Shown: in pieces, positions 17,599 to 26,627 of the stretch
Layout: the number at the start of each line of letters is the position of its first letter
Numbering within the stretch: position 1 is the stretch's first letter
DNA from: CAIVVT01 sp963823095
GTDB lineage: Bacteria; Acidobacteriota; Terriglobia; Bryobacterales; Bryobacteraceae
Length of the DNA stretch: 64,000 bases
Assembly: GCA_963823095.1 (NCBI GenBank)
Contig: CAWGKI010000004.1
Span: 62,001 to 126,000 of the forward strand
Reading direction: 5' to 3'
Notes under the pieces: generated by a model
What the model was told of the DNA's origin: nothing
The model's input: the letters and a program-made list of their open reading frames with translations, nothing else
Databases searched by the model: none
Made by a program: the position numbers and the translations under genes

Positions 17599-18639
17599 AT
17601 GCCGGCTTTTTCTTATCGCGGGCGGCGCGCCGTCGCCCTGGAAAACGAGTATCTGCGAGTCGTGGTCACCGCCGAGGGAGGCCACATCGCGGCCATCGTT
17701 GACAAATCGACGGGGGTGAACCCGCTCTGGTCGCCTCCTTGGCCAACCATTGAGCCCTCCGCCTGGAAGTCGGAGATGCTCGAATATGGCAGCGACGCCG
17801 AGAGCCAGCTTCTTGCCGGGATCCTCGGCCATAATCTCTGCCTCGACACTTTCGGCGGCCCCAGTCCGGAGGAAGAGGCGGCGGGACTGCGAGTCCACGG
17901 CGAAACCGGCGTGATCACGCACGACCTGTGCGAAGAGCGCGGCGTGTTGTTTCAGACCGCAGTGCTCCCGCACGCCCAACTCCGTTTCGACCGTCGGCTG
18001 AGTCTGTTTCCCGGCAGCCGCCGAATCCAGATTGAAGAGACGGTGGAGAACCTCGCCATCCACGACAGGCCCATCGCCTGGACCGAGCACGTCACCCTGG
18101 GTCCGCCCTTCCTGGAACGCGGCCGCACTATCACAGAGGCGACAGCCACCCAGTCGAAGGTCACGGAGTCCGATTTCACCGGCGGCTACTGCCGCCACAA
18201 GATCGGCTCAGAGTTCGACTGGCCCTTCGTGCCGCTCGAAGGCGGCGGTGTAGAGGACCTGCGCGTCTTCACGTCCCTCGAAACGACCGGCTCTTTCACC
18301 GCTCAACTCATGGACCCCTCGCTCGAAACGGTGGGCTTCCAGGCCTGGAGCCCCACCCACAAGCTGCTGCTCCGCTACGAGTGGAAGCGTAGCGACTTCC
18401 CCTGGCTCGGCATGTGGGAGGAGAACCACTGCCGCACCGCCCAGCCATGGGGCGGCAAGACCCTCACCCGCGGCCTCGAATTCGGTGTGTCGCCCTTCGC
18501 GGAATCCAGGCGCAGCATGATCGAGCGCGGGACCATGTTCGGCACTCCGTGCTATCGCTGGATTCCGGCACGTGCGAAAGCAACGGTCGCCTATACGGTT
18601 GCGCTGGAGCTTTGCGAGACGTTTCCGCTGAATCCATAG
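17599..18639 (+). CDS. Aldose-epimerase-like (galactose mutarotase fold) protein
   Basis: The 346-residue product reads as a beta-sandwich protein of the aldose 1-epimerase/glycoside-binding superfamily: VALENEYLRVVVTAEGGHIAAI at the start, ENLAIHDRPIAWTEHVTLGPPF in the middle and LLLRYEWKRSDFPWLGMWEENH near the end. The EHVTLGPPF block is where the family keeps its catalytic or ligand-binding histidine. No signal peptide is visible. It lies between the efflux ATPase and a Fic gene without functional link to either. The exact substrate is unknown. Confidence 0.6.
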   Translation: MPAFSYRGRRAVALENEYLRVVVTAEGGHIAAIVDKSTGVNPLWSPPWPTIEPSAWKSEMLEYGSDAESQLLAGILGHNLCLDTFGGPSPEEEAAGLRVHGETGVITHDLCEERGVLFQTAVLPHAQLRFDRRLSLFPGSRRIQIEETVENLAIHDRPIAWTEHVTLGPPFLERGRTITEATATQSKVTESDFTGGYCRHKIGSEFDWPFVPLEGGGVEDLRVFTSLETTGSFTAQLMDPSLETVGFQAWSPTHKLLLRYEWKRSDFPWLGMWEENHCRTAQPWGGKTLTRGLEFGVSPFAESRRSMIERGTMFGTPCYRWIPARAKATVAYTVALELCETFPLNP

Positions 18640-18647
18640 GCGCTTTG

Positions 18648-18681
18648 GTGGGGCGGCACTCCAGAGCCGCGCGGGGCCGCA
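18648..18681. repeat. GTGGGGC-type hairpin repeat
   Basis: After GTGGGGC comes GCGGCACTCCAGAGCCGC, an 8-base stem around CC with one mismatch. The CTCCAG core and the GTGGGGC head match the elements at 30.6, 44.1 and 53.3 kb. The remaining gap to the Fic gene at 18938 contains only a short GC-rich stretch (CGCCAGAGCG and similar) and no recognisable gene. Confidence 0.6.
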
Positions 18682-18937
18682 ATCAGACTCTGCGATAGCG
18701 CCGGGGAGACTCTGGACCGACTGCGCCAGAGCGTGCGACTGAGTATGTCGCCTTTGCGGATGTTGCCCCGCCGTACTCAGCAGCAGGCAAAGGGCTTAGC
18801 GTGTTCAACCGGTGTTCTGGCTTGCCTCTTGCGAGTTCTCACCTAGCGGCTAGGTGCAAATTTTACGTCGCGCAACGCCATTTGTTAGGATTTTAGAGCG
18901 CCAGTACGCGTTTTACCACAAGAATCGCAGAATAACC

Positions 18938-20476
18938 ATGGCTGTTGTTCAACCTATTGGATTGGCAGGGCTTATCGAGCAGTTCGGGCTGAAGATCCCG
19001 CCACCGGCGGTGCGCTCTGAGGCTGGGCCGACCAGCCGCCGTACTGAGGAAAGCGCCGAGTCCGTGCTTGAAGTTTATCCTACACAGTACCTCGCTCGCA
19101 GCACTCGCGAGCATCTCCGTTTTGCGCTCAGGTACGAGCCGCTCGACCTGCGCGTTTGGCAGGTGGTGATTTCAGCTCTTGACGCCAAGGTCGTGCTCCA
19201 ATGGATGAAAGATCAGCCCAGAAGCAGCTATGCCAGACGTGCGTGGTGTCTCTTCGAATGTCTGTCCGAGCAGCGCTTGCCGCTGAAGGATCTCACCGCC
19301 GGCGAGTATGCTTCCTTGGGGGATTCAACACTCCAGATCACGTGGACGAACCGCGAGCGGGACGCACCTCGGTTACAACGCTATCGTCTTCGGGACAACC
19401 TGCTTGGCGCCTTGAGTGCGTACCAATATTGCCCGCTGATTCGCGTGACTCGCAAGTTGAAGCAGTTTCAGCAGCAGGATTTCGCTGAACGGGTTCAAGC
19501 GATGACCGCCAATCTGGATCCTGTGCTCCTCCAGCGTGCAGCCGGTTACCTCTATCTGAATGAGACTAAGTCCTCCTACGCTTTGGAAGGAGAACGGCCA
19601 ACCGCGGATCGGGAAGAACGCTTTGTCGAAGTTCTGGCACGGGCGGGAGAGGCCTCCGTTGTAGACAAAGGCGGCCTGGTGGAGTTGCAGCGCCGGATTG
19701 TCCAGGATCCGCGATTCGCCGCTAACGACTGGCGCACAATCCAGAACTACGTCGGGCGGACCCGGATGGATTATTCCGAAGAGGTGGCGTATCCCTGCCC
19801 AAAGCCCGAAGATCTTGAAACTCTGATGTCGAGTTGGACGGAGATGTTCAAAAAGATCCAGCACGCGGACCGGACTGACGCCGTCACCCTGGCGGCCTGC
19901 GCGTCGTTTGGGTTCGTCTACATCCATCCTTTCGAAGATGGCAATGGGCGAATCCACCGCTTCATCATCCACCATGCTCTGGCCCGTCTGGGGTACACAA
20001 CCGAGGGTGTCATTTTCCCCGTGTCGGCCGCGATTCTGCGCCGCCGCCGCGAGTACGAGCAGGTTCTGGATACGATCTCCCGCTACGTCCGCTCCCGCGT
20101 GCAATTCACGTTGGACGATCAAAATCGGATGACGGTGGTTGGAGACACGGTCGACCTGTACCGATACCCTGACCTTACTCCGCACGCGGAGTTTCTCTAC
20201 GAGTGCATCGCCGAAACTGTCGAGAAGGACTGGCCCGAAGAGCTGCGCTTCTTGCAGTCGTTCGACGCCGCGTTCCGGGCCGTGCAGTCCGTCGTCGATA
20301 TGCCGGATGCCAAGATTCGCTTGCTCGTTCGCCTGCTGATGCAGAATCAAGGGTCCCTATCGCGAAACAAGCGAGACGCCTTCTCGTTCCTGACCGCCGG
20401 GGAGATCGCCGAAATCGAAACTCGCATCCAGGCGATTCTCGCCGCCGAACCCGCGAGCGAAGCTCAGAATAGCTGA
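18938..20476 (+). CDS. Fic-domain protein with N-terminal inhibitory motif (class II)
   Basis: Fic enzymes transfer AMP or other nucleotide parts to target proteins. The 512-residue product has a complete catalytic loop HPFEDGNGRIHR near residues 329-340, including the catalytic histidine. Upstream, near residue 212, SSYALEG fits the (S/T)xxxE(G/N) inhibitory helix that blocks ATP, so the protein is of the self-inhibited class II. About 200 N-terminal residues of unknown fold precede it and a helical region with possible winged-helix (KIRLLVRLLMQNQGSLSRNK) follows. I choose ATG 18938; a GTG at 18854 would add 28 residues. It interrupts a MacAB-like operon, suggesting a later insertion. Confidence 0.85.
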   Translation: MAVVQPIGLAGLIEQFGLKIPPPAVRSEAGPTSRRTEESAESVLEVYPTQYLARSTREHLRFALRYEPLDLRVWQVVISALDAKVVLQWMKDQPRSSYARRAWCLFECLSEQRLPLKDLTAGEYASLGDSTLQITWTNRERDAPRLQRYRLRDNLLGALSAYQYCPLIRVTRKLKQFQQQDFAERVQAMTANLDPVLLQRAAGYLYLNETKSSYALEGERPTADREERFVEVLARAGEASVVDKGGLVELQRRIVQDPRFAANDWRTIQNYVGRTRMDYSEEVAYPCPKPEDLETLMSSWTEMFKKIQHADRTDAVTLAACASFGFVYIHPFEDGNGRIHRFIIHHALARLGYTTEGVIFPVSAAILRRRREYEQVLDTISRYVRSRVQFTLDDQNRMTVVGDTVDLYRYPDLTPHAEFLYECIAETVEKDWPEELRFLQSFDAAFRAVQSVVDMPDAKIRLLVRLLMQNQGSLSRNKRDAFSFLTAGEIAEIETRIQAILAAEPASEAQNS

Positions 20477-20577
20477 GTCCGCGCTCATCCCCTCAATTCA
20501 GAGTTTCCAGTCCCGATTTGAGACCGGCGGAACATTCCCTTCGTCTACTCCGTATGCCCGAGAGAGAGGATCTCCCG

Positions 20578-21945
20578 ATGAGCGCCGCTGTCGAGCCACA
20601 AACCTTAGTGCCTGAACCCAGGCCCCACTTGACCGTCTATCCTGGTGGAAAGCGGCGGATCGCAACGCGAGGCATGAACGTCATAGAGCTGTTCTGGGAT
20701 CTCGCCGGTCAGACCCTGGCCAACCTTCGACGCAACAAACTGCGCAGCTTCCTTACCTTGTTCGGCATCGCCTGGGGCATCGCCTCGCTCGTCATGATGT
20801 CGGCCCTGTCGGATGGCTTCCGCGACGGCCAGCGGAAGAACATGGCGCAGATCGGTGACAACCTGGTATTCCTCTGGGGTGGTGTCACCGAGATGCAAGC
20901 CGGCGGAAAGCGCGCCGGGCACAGGGTGTTTCTGACCCGGCAAGACGTGCTGACCATCCGGGAGCAGTGCCCTGCGGTGGCTGTAGTTGCCGCGGAAACA
21001 AAGACGGGGCAGGTGCCTATCCGCAGCGCAACCAACTCCGGGCGCTTCCTCACCTTGGGAGTGACTCCCGAGTATTTGAAGCTCCGCAACCTGCCGATCG
21101 AGCATGGCAGAACGATCAGTGCCGCGGACGTCGCCGATGAACGCCGGGTGATCGTCTTGGGTGCTGCTGTCCGAAAGCAACTTTTCGAGAAGAAGCCGGT
21201 ACCCCTGGGCGAACTCGTCTATTTGAACAATTATCCCTACGAAGTGGTTGGTCTCATGTCCGAGAAGGACCAGAACTCAAGCTACGACGGCTGGGACAAC
21301 GACAAAGCGCTCGTACCCGAACCGGTTCTATTGCGCGACATGCCCGAGAGACGCGAGTTCTACTCCCAAGGTCAGGTCAACGGCATCATCTATCGCCCTG
21401 TCTCCACCAGAAACTGGTCCGAAGCCCAGGGCCAGGTGCGTGCGGCAATGGGGCGCGCCAAGGAGTTCGACCCGAAGGATGAAGGCGCAATGTACGTGTG
21501 GGACATGATCAAAGACGCGGAGATGTTCGACACCATTTTCGACGCAGGGGAGATCTTCCTGGCCGTAGTGTCTCTGGTCACGCTCTCGCTCGGTGGAATC
21601 GGCGTAATGAACACCATGATGATGGCGGTCAGCGAGCGTACGAACGAAATCGGATTGAAGAAAGCTCTCGGCGCCACGAATGATCGCATCCTGATGGAGT
21701 TCTTTTTGGAAGGGCTGTTCCTCGCCGTGTTGAGTGGCGCGGGGGGGCTGATCCTGGTCCTGACTCTAGCTAAAGGGGTGAACTCGCTCCCGCTGCCCCA
21801 GATGTTCTCCGGTCTGCCGATCCATTGGAATGTTCTGGCTTCGGCCACGCTGGCGCTTGGCCTGGTGGCGATCGGCGCTTCGCTGCCCCCGGCCCGCAAG
21901 GCCGCCGCCATGACGCCGGTTGAGGCCTTGCGCTTCGAGAAGTAG
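20578..21945 (+). CDS. MacB/FtsX-type ABC transporter permease
   Basis: The 455-residue permease begins at ATG 20578, preceded by GAGAGAGAGGA. It has a first membrane segment after a cytoplasmic tail (FLTLFGIAWGIASLVMM), a large periplasmic MacB-PCD domain containing QIGDNLVFLWGG and GVTPEYLKLRNL, then three C-terminal FtsX helices (IGVMNTMMMAVSERTNEIGL is the typical coupling block). The ending LPPARKAAAMTPVEALRFEK is characteristic. It works with a second permease 20 bases downstream, presumably powered by the ATPase at 16.75 kb. Confidence 0.88.
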   Translation: MSAAVEPQTLVPEPRPHLTVYPGGKRRIATRGMNVIELFWDLAGQTLANLRRNKLRSFLTLFGIAWGIASLVMMSALSDGFRDGQRKNMAQIGDNLVFLWGGVTEMQAGGKRAGHRVFLTRQDVLTIREQCPAVAVVAAETKTGQVPIRSATNSGRFLTLGVTPEYLKLRNLPIEHGRTISAADVADERRVIVLGAAVRKQLFEKKPVPLGELVYLNNYPYEVVGLMSEKDQNSSYDGWDNDKALVPEPVLLRDMPERREFYSQGQVNGIIYRPVSTRNWSEAQGQVRAAMGRAKEFDPKDEGAMYVWDMIKDAEMFDTIFDAGEIFLAVVSLVTLSLGGIGVMNTMMMAVSERTNEIGLKKALGATNDRILMEFFLEGLFLAVLSGAGGLILVLTLAKGVNSLPLPQMFSGLPIHWNVLASATLALGLVAIGASLPPARKAAAMTPVEALRFEK

Positions 21946-21965
21946 CATCGCACAAGGGAACAGCC

Positions 21966-23225
21966 ATGACCTGGAAATTCATCTTTTCCGAAGCGTTCGC
22001 CGCGTTGAGATTTCATCGCACCAGGACCATGTTCACCACCACCAGCCTGGCTTGGGGTGTGGCTTGTTTCGTCATTCTCATCTCTTACGGCGACGGCTTC
22101 AAGAACGCGCTCGTCAAAGCCTTCACCGCCGTCGGCCAGGACCTCGTCATCTGTTTCAACGGACAGACATCCTCCCAGCAGGGCGGCTTGCGCGCCGGGC
22201 GCAAAGTGAGACTCGAACTCGCCGACGCGAGCATTGTCAAGGAAGCAGTGCCGGGCGTCGGCGCTCTTTCACCCGAGATCATGAAAGAGGACGCCAAAGC
22301 GAACAACGGCCATCGGGATAAGGACGTCGCAATCCGTGCCGTTTGGCCCGAGTACGGCACGGTGCGCAACATCAAGCTCCAATCCGGCCGCTGGATCAAT
22401 GAGGACGATCGCCTCCATCAGGCCAGGGTTGTAGTTCTGGGTGCGGAGGTTTATAAGGATCTTTTCGGGGAAGCACCGGCGGAAGACCAGGAAATCACTC
22501 TGAGCGGCATCCGGTTCGCGGTGATTGGCGTGGTGGCGACGAAACTGCAGATCTCGAATTACACCACTCCCGATAACAGATGCGTCTTCATCCCGTACGA
22601 CACGTTCACAATCTTCGGCGACATCCACTACCCCTGGTTCCTGGTCTGGCAACCGCGCAATGCCGGCGTACGCGATCAGGCGATTACACAGGTGCGGGCG
22701 AAGCTAGCCGAGCTGCATAGGTTCGCGCCGACCGACGAGAAGGCGATCGAGATCATCGCCTTCAGCAAATTCATGGCGATCATCGACGGGATGGCCCTGG
22801 CGGTGGAGGTCCTGCTGGGCTTCGTCGGCTCGCTGACTCTCGCCATCGGCGGAGTCGGCCTCGCGAACATCATGCTCGCTTCCGTCATCGACCGCACCAA
22901 GGAAATAGGCATGGTCAAGGCGCTGGGCGCGCGAAAAGGCACCATCCTGAAGCAGTTCCTGGTTGAGGCCACCATGGTTGTCTCGGCGGGTGGCGCTCTG
23001 GGCATTACCGCGGGTTGGGGCGTGACGAAGCTGATCGGGACCATGCCCTTCCTTGGCCCGGCATTTAAGGACACGACCCACACCGGCGATATCTCGTTGA
23101 GCGTGTCCCCCACATCGATCTTCGTATCCATCACGGTTCTGATGATCGTGGGTCTGATTGCCGGCCTTGTCCCCGCCATCAAAGCCGCGCGCATGGATCC
23201 CATCCAGGCGCTCCACTACGAGTAG
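21966..23225 (+). CDS. Second MacB/FtsX-type ABC transporter permease
   Basis: This 419-residue partner has the same layout as its neighbour: one N-terminal helix (FTTTSLAWGVACFVILISY), a periplasmic domain starting VGQDLVICFNG and three C-terminal helices with LANIMLASVIDRTKEIGMVK as coupling region, ending IKAARMDPIQALHYE. Separate, non-identical permeases suggest a heterodimer. The AAGGGAACAGCC before the ATG supplies a ribosome site. Cargo cannot be predicted; the MacA-like adaptor suggests export across both membranes. Confidence 0.88.
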   Translation: MTWKFIFSEAFAALRFHRTRTMFTTTSLAWGVACFVILISYGDGFKNALVKAFTAVGQDLVICFNGQTSSQQGGLRAGRKVRLELADASIVKEAVPGVGALSPEIMKEDAKANNGHRDKDVAIRAVWPEYGTVRNIKLQSGRWINEDDRLHQARVVVLGAEVYKDLFGEAPAEDQEITLSGIRFAVIGVVATKLQISNYTTPDNRCVFIPYDTFTIFGDIHYPWFLVWQPRNAGVRDQAITQVRAKLAELHRFAPTDEKAIEIIAFSKFMAIIDGMALAVEVLLGFVGSLTLAIGGVGLANIMLASVIDRTKEIGMVKALGARKGTILKQFLVEATMVVSAGGALGITAGWGVTKLIGTMPFLGPAFKDTTHTGDISLSVSPTSIFVSITVLMIVGLIAGLVPAIKAARMDPIQALHYE

Positions 23226-23293
23226 CGTCTGGACGTGTCTTCTCCCGAGCGGCCGCACCCCCGCGCCGCGTTTCCGCGAAGCGCCGGAGCGCT

Positions 23294-24784
23294 CTATTCC
23301 GCGTGTCCGGTCAACTGCGGCTGTTTAGTCTTGCCGAAAGCGACATTCGCTTCCGTATCGAGCGTCACCTCGCTGCCGCTGAACTTCAGCGTCAGCAAGA
23401 ACTGAAACGGCGTCGAAACGGCGCACAGCTTGATGGTGCAGGTGTCGCCGTCGAGCCATGCGAAAGTGCCGCCGTACGGTTCGTCGGCGAACAGCGCCAT
23501 CTTGCCGGTAGTGACCGGCGCGCGGGACCTCTCCCACTTCTGATAGCCGCTGGCGAATTTGATCTCTTTGCCGTCCTGCTGCAGCACCAGTGTCAACGTC
23601 TTGCCGTCATCGGTCGAAAGCAACGTGAGGCTCTGGAGATTCCGCTCGTTTGCGGCAAACACATACTTGCGATTCAGAAAGCCTCTCACCTGCGCGGAAG
23701 TCGCCGCGCCGCGGGCGGGGCTGACACCGAGGTGCGCAAGACGGTCTTGAAGCTGCTTCGCCGCTTCCGGATTGGTCGCGAGAGGCTGCGCCTGAAACGC
23801 GGGCAGCAATTTATCCCAAACGGCGTTGAGCACCGCCTGCATATCTTTCACGCCACTGTTGATGGCAACCACGGCGTCCTGATCCGGCAGCACCAGGCAA
23901 TACTGGCCAAACGCGCCGTCGCCGCGGTAGGCATTGTGCCGGCAGCGCCAGAATTGAAAACCGTAGCCTTGATTCCAGTCGCTGTCGGGGTTGCTGCCGT
24001 TAGAAGTCTGACGCGAAGTGGCTAGTGCGATCCAAGCGGACGGAAGCAGTTGTTTGCCATTCCAATTTCCGTGCTGCAAATAGAGCTGGCCGAACTTGGC
24101 GATGTCCTCCGTGCGCGCGCGCAGTCCATAGCCGCCGAGCGAAATGCCCTGAAAGTTCGTATCCCACGTCGGATTGCCGATCCCCAGCGGCTCGAACAGA
24201 CGCGGGCGCAGATAATCGAGCACCGTCTGCCCCGTGACTTTCTGAACGATGGCCGAAAGCATGAACGTGGCGGCGGTATTGTACTTGAAGTGCGTGCCAG
24301 GTAGGTGCGGCACCGGCTGGGCGAGGAACGATTTGGCGCTGACTTCATCCGGCGCGGTGGGCGGCTCGTCCTGGTGCCCGGTGGACATCATCAGCAGATC
24401 GCGGACGCGCATCGCCTTCAGGTTGTCGCTTGGATTCGCGGGTGCGTCGCCTGGAAAGAACTTCAGCACTGGGTCGTCGAGACTCAACTTGCCTTCCGCG
24501 ATCGCGAGGCCAACCGCAGTCGAGGTGAAGCTCTTGCTCAACGAGTAAAGCACGTGCGGATGGGTGGCGTCGTAAGGATTCCACCAGCCCTCGGCGATCA
24601 CTTGGCCGTGACGCACGACGACCACTCCGTGCAGTCCTTCAATCCCATCGAGGGCCTTCACGAAGTCCTCCAAAGCAACGGAAGAAACGCCCTGCACTTC
24701 CGGCGAACTGCGCGGTAGCGGTTGCGCGGTGCAGGCGATGGCCGTCAGAACGGCGGCGAATAAGATGCGGCGTAGGATCTTCAT
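23294..24784 (-). CDS. Secreted serine hydrolase of the beta-lactamase/class C family
   Basis: The ATG at 24784 yields a 496-residue protein with a Sec signal peptide (MKILRRILFAAVLTAIACTA). The catalytic SxxK is SLSK in VLYSLSKSFTST, the YxN motif is in FKYNTAATFML and a long alpha/beta domain follows. The last 130 residues form an extra beta-rich domain (TLVLQQDGKEIKFASGY onward), common in acidobacterial homologues. Such proteins are esterases, transesterases or D-aminopeptidases more often than antibiotic-resistance enzymes. It is transcribed convergently to the permease pair. Confidence 0.85.
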   Translation of the reverse strand: MKILRRILFAAVLTAIACTAQPLPRSSPEVQGVSSVALEDFVKALDGIEGLHGVVVVRHGQVIAEGWWNPYDATHPHVLYSLSKSFTSTAVGLAIAEGKLSLDDPVLKFFPGDAPANPSDNLKAMRVRDLLMMSTGHQDEPPTAPDEVSAKSFLAQPVPHLPGTHFKYNTAATFMLSAIVQKVTGQTVLDYLRPRLFEPLGIGNPTWDTNFQGISLGGYGLRARTEDIAKFGQLYLQHGNWNGKQLLPSAWIALATSRQTSNGSNPDSDWNQGYGFQFWRCRHNAYRGDGAFGQYCLVLPDQDAVVAINSGVKDMQAVLNAVWDKLLPAFQAQPLATNPEAAKQLQDRLAHLGVSPARGAATSAQVRGFLNRKYVFAANERNLQSLTLLSTDDGKTLTLVLQQDGKEIKFASGYQKWERSRAPVTTGKMALFADEPYGGTFAWLDGDTCTIKLCAVSTPFQFLLTLKFSGSEVTLDTEANVAFGKTKQPQLTGHAE

Positions 24785-24925
24785 AGGTGTCAGAGGTAAT
24801 TCTACAGAGTCCTGCAAGTCCTGATGGGGCAAGAGAGTAGGGCAGCCGTCCCGGCCGCGCGAATCCGCGGATCCGTCCACCCAGATGTCGCGCACGACTC
24901 CTCCCGGTGATAGAATCAGCCCGCC

Positions 24926-25384
24926 ATGGCAGATAACAACCGCAGACGATTTCTCAAGGGCGCGGCTGCTGCCGCCGCTCTCCCCGTAGCCGCCGCGGCA
25001 GCGGCCAAGAAAGCCAGCGGACCCCAGAAAAAGGTTCACTACCAGGGGCCCAAACCGGAGAAGACACCCTTGTTCTCCGGGGCCGTCTCCTACGGTAACC
25101 TGCTCTTCATTGCGGGCAAGGGCGCGCACTTTGAGGGCGACATCAAAGCTCACACTAAACGCGTTCTCGACGAGATCGAAAAGGAGCTCGTCAACGCCGG
25201 CTCGTCCATGGACAAGGTCCTGAAGGTGAACGTGTACTTGAACGACATCAAGGACTGGCCCGCCATGAACGAGGTCTATCAAGGGCGCTTCGGAGCGGAG
25301 CCACCGGTGCGTACCACCATCGCCCCAGCGGGCGGCATCCCCGGCAACTCGCTGGTCGAGATGGACTGCATCGCCTACATCTGA
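24926..25384 (+). CDS. Tat-exported RidA/YjgF family protein
   Basis: The 152-residue product begins MADNNRRRFLKGAAAAAALP, a twin-arginine signal with a strongly alanine-rich core. The remainder is a RidA fold: FSGAVSYGNLLFIAGKGAHF, VLDEIEKELVNAGSSMDKVL, VYLNDIKDWPAMNEVY and PPVRTTIAPAGGIPGNSLVEMDC. The conserved arginine (VRTT) and the C-terminal glutamate (LVEMD) that bind carboxylates are kept. RidA is normally cytoplasmic and deaminates reactive enamines; an exported form must have another role or substrate. Confidence 0.85.
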   Translation: MADNNRRRFLKGAAAAAALPVAAAAAAKKASGPQKKVHYQGPKPEKTPLFSGAVSYGNLLFIAGKGAHFEGDIKAHTKRVLDEIEKELVNAGSSMDKVLKVNVYLNDIKDWPAMNEVYQGRFGAEPPVRTTIAPAGGIPGNSLVEMDCIAYI

Positions 25385-25393
25385 GCGGCCGAT

Positions 25394-26083
25394 TCAGCCG
25401 ATCACCACGCCAAGCAGCCGCGCCAGATCCATCGCCTGCGGCGGAGTGATCAGTGCGCCTCGCAGATCCACTGCGCGCACGACCAGCCCGTCGATGTCGG
25501 CGCCCCGCAGGTTCGCATTGTTCAGATTCGCGCCGCTCAGATCCGCGCGGCGCAATGTGGACTCCGCAAAGACCGTGCCTTCCAGGTTCGTGCCGCGAAA
25601 GTCCGCCTCGTCCAGACGCGTGGCCTTGAACTCGCACGCCCGCGCCACGCCGCCGTTGAACTGCGCGTAGCGTGCATCGCAATTCTCCACCAGCACGTCC
25701 TGCCAGCGGCACTCGATCGCCTTCATGCCCAGCAGCCGGCAGTCGATGAACTCCACCCGTCGTGCCTCGAAACCGCGCAGCACGGCATTCGACAGGTCGC
25801 ACCTCACCAGCCGCACCTCGCGCAGTTGCGCTGAGTGAACCGTCGCCTGGGCGAAGTTCACGCTTTCCAGGATCACTCCGGTGAGCATCAACGACGGGAC
25901 CTCGGCCCCCGCCGCATCGGCGGCTTCCACCCTCGCATCTTCCAACGGCAACGCAGCCAGGAAGTTCGCCGCATCAATCATGGTGAGATAGCCCAGATCA
26001 CTCGGGAGGTCGGCCGGAATCCTCTCCTTGGCGGCCGTCTTGATGCCTGTCTTGCGGGGTGGTTGGGCCATGCTTCGCGCCAT
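25394..26083 (-). CDS. Pentapeptide-repeat protein
   Basis: The 229-residue sequence contains repeated A(D/N)LXX-type pentapeptides, most regular at residues about 150-205 (ADFRGTNLEGTVF, ADLSGANLNNANLRGAD), which fold into a right-handed quadrilateral beta-helix. The N-terminal 60 residues are not repetitive and start with a basic segment. No signal peptide is evident. Some family members mimic DNA and protect gyrase, but nothing here allows that claim. It is convergent with the RidA gene, 9 bases apart. Confidence 0.8.
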   Translation of the reverse strand: MARSMAQPPRKTGIKTAAKERIPADLPSDLGYLTMIDAANFLAALPLEDARVEAADAAGAEVPSLMLTGVILESVNFAQATVHSAQLREVRLVRCDLSNAVLRGFEARRVEFIDCRLLGMKAIECRWQDVLVENCDARYAQFNGGVARACEFKATRLDEADFRGTNLEGTVFAESTLRRADLSGANLNNANLRGADIDGLVVRAVDLRGALITPPQAMDLARLLGVVIG

Positions 26084-26130
26084 GGATCAAAGGATACATC
26101 GAGGAGGCCAGGGAGGTATCTGCTTCCGTG

Positions 26131-26209
26131 GCGCACGATTTATCGTGCAGCGTCGACACTCTTGTCGACGTCCACGGCCCATGCCGGCATGAATGCCGCC
26201 ACTGCACGC
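26131..26209. repeat. Three-hairpin intergenic element
   Basis: Three consecutive stems occupy most of the gap between the pentapeptide gene and higA: GCACGAT-TT-ATCGTGC at 26133-26148, CGTCGACA-CTCT-TGTCGACG at 26151-26170 (allowing the loop) and GCCGGCAT-GA-ATGCCGCC further right. The stems differ in sequence but each is almost perfectly complementary. No coding function is apparent. Confidence 0.6.
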
Positions 26210-26235
26210 TGAGGCGCGCGCCGCACAGCCGCCTA

Positions 26236-26544
26236 TCAGACGACGGCCGCGCGTAACGGCTGCACGACCCTCAGAATGTCGCCCATATCGGCACGCGCAA
26301 CGTCCAGCGCATATTCCGTCTGCAGGTTCATCCAGAACTCGGCCGTTGTCCCCAGGTAGCGCGCCAGACGCAAAGCCATGTCGGGCGTGATCGCGCGGCA
26401 TTCGTTGACAATTTCAGCCACTCGCGTCACGGGCACGCTGAGGTCGTGCGCAATCCGGTTGATGTTGAGCCCGAACTCCACCATGAAGCGCTCCCGCAAA
26501 ACCTCGCCTGGGTGAACTGCCTTCTTCGCTAATTGCTTAATCAT
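26236..26544 (-). CDS. higA: HigA-like antitoxin (XRE family), no adjacent toxin
   Basis: The 102-residue protein reads HPGEVLRERFM, the HigA hallmark, then a helix-turn-helix (INRIAHDLSVPVTRVAEIVN) and the conserved ALRLARYLGTTAEFWMNLQ block. HigA binds the HigB ribonuclease and represses the operon. higB normally lies directly upstream; here only 83 bases separate the start from the neighbouring permease gene, and no HigB-like frame exists on either side. It is thus an orphan antitoxin or regulator. Confidence 0.85.
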   Translation of the reverse strand: MIKQLAKKAVHPGEVLRERFMVEFGLNINRIAHDLSVPVTRVAEIVNECRAITPDMALRLARYLGTTAEFWMNLQTEYALDVARADMGDILRVVQPLRAAVV

Positions 26545-26627
26545 GAATCAGGCCGCCTTACACTCCATGGTCGCCGATCCTGACTCACTCCGCTTGGTAC
26601 CCTCTCTGGCCCGTTCCCGACTCGCCC

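Noticed and set aside
23294..24784. Serine hydrolase as an antibiotic-resistance beta-lactamase.
   Set aside because: It has SxxK and YxN but also a long extra C-terminal domain and an ordinary secreted-esterase context; the family is mostly esterases and peptidases.
26131..26209. Hairpin cluster as a short CRISPR array.
   Set aside because: The stems differ from each other and there are no equal-length spacers or cas genes in the window.
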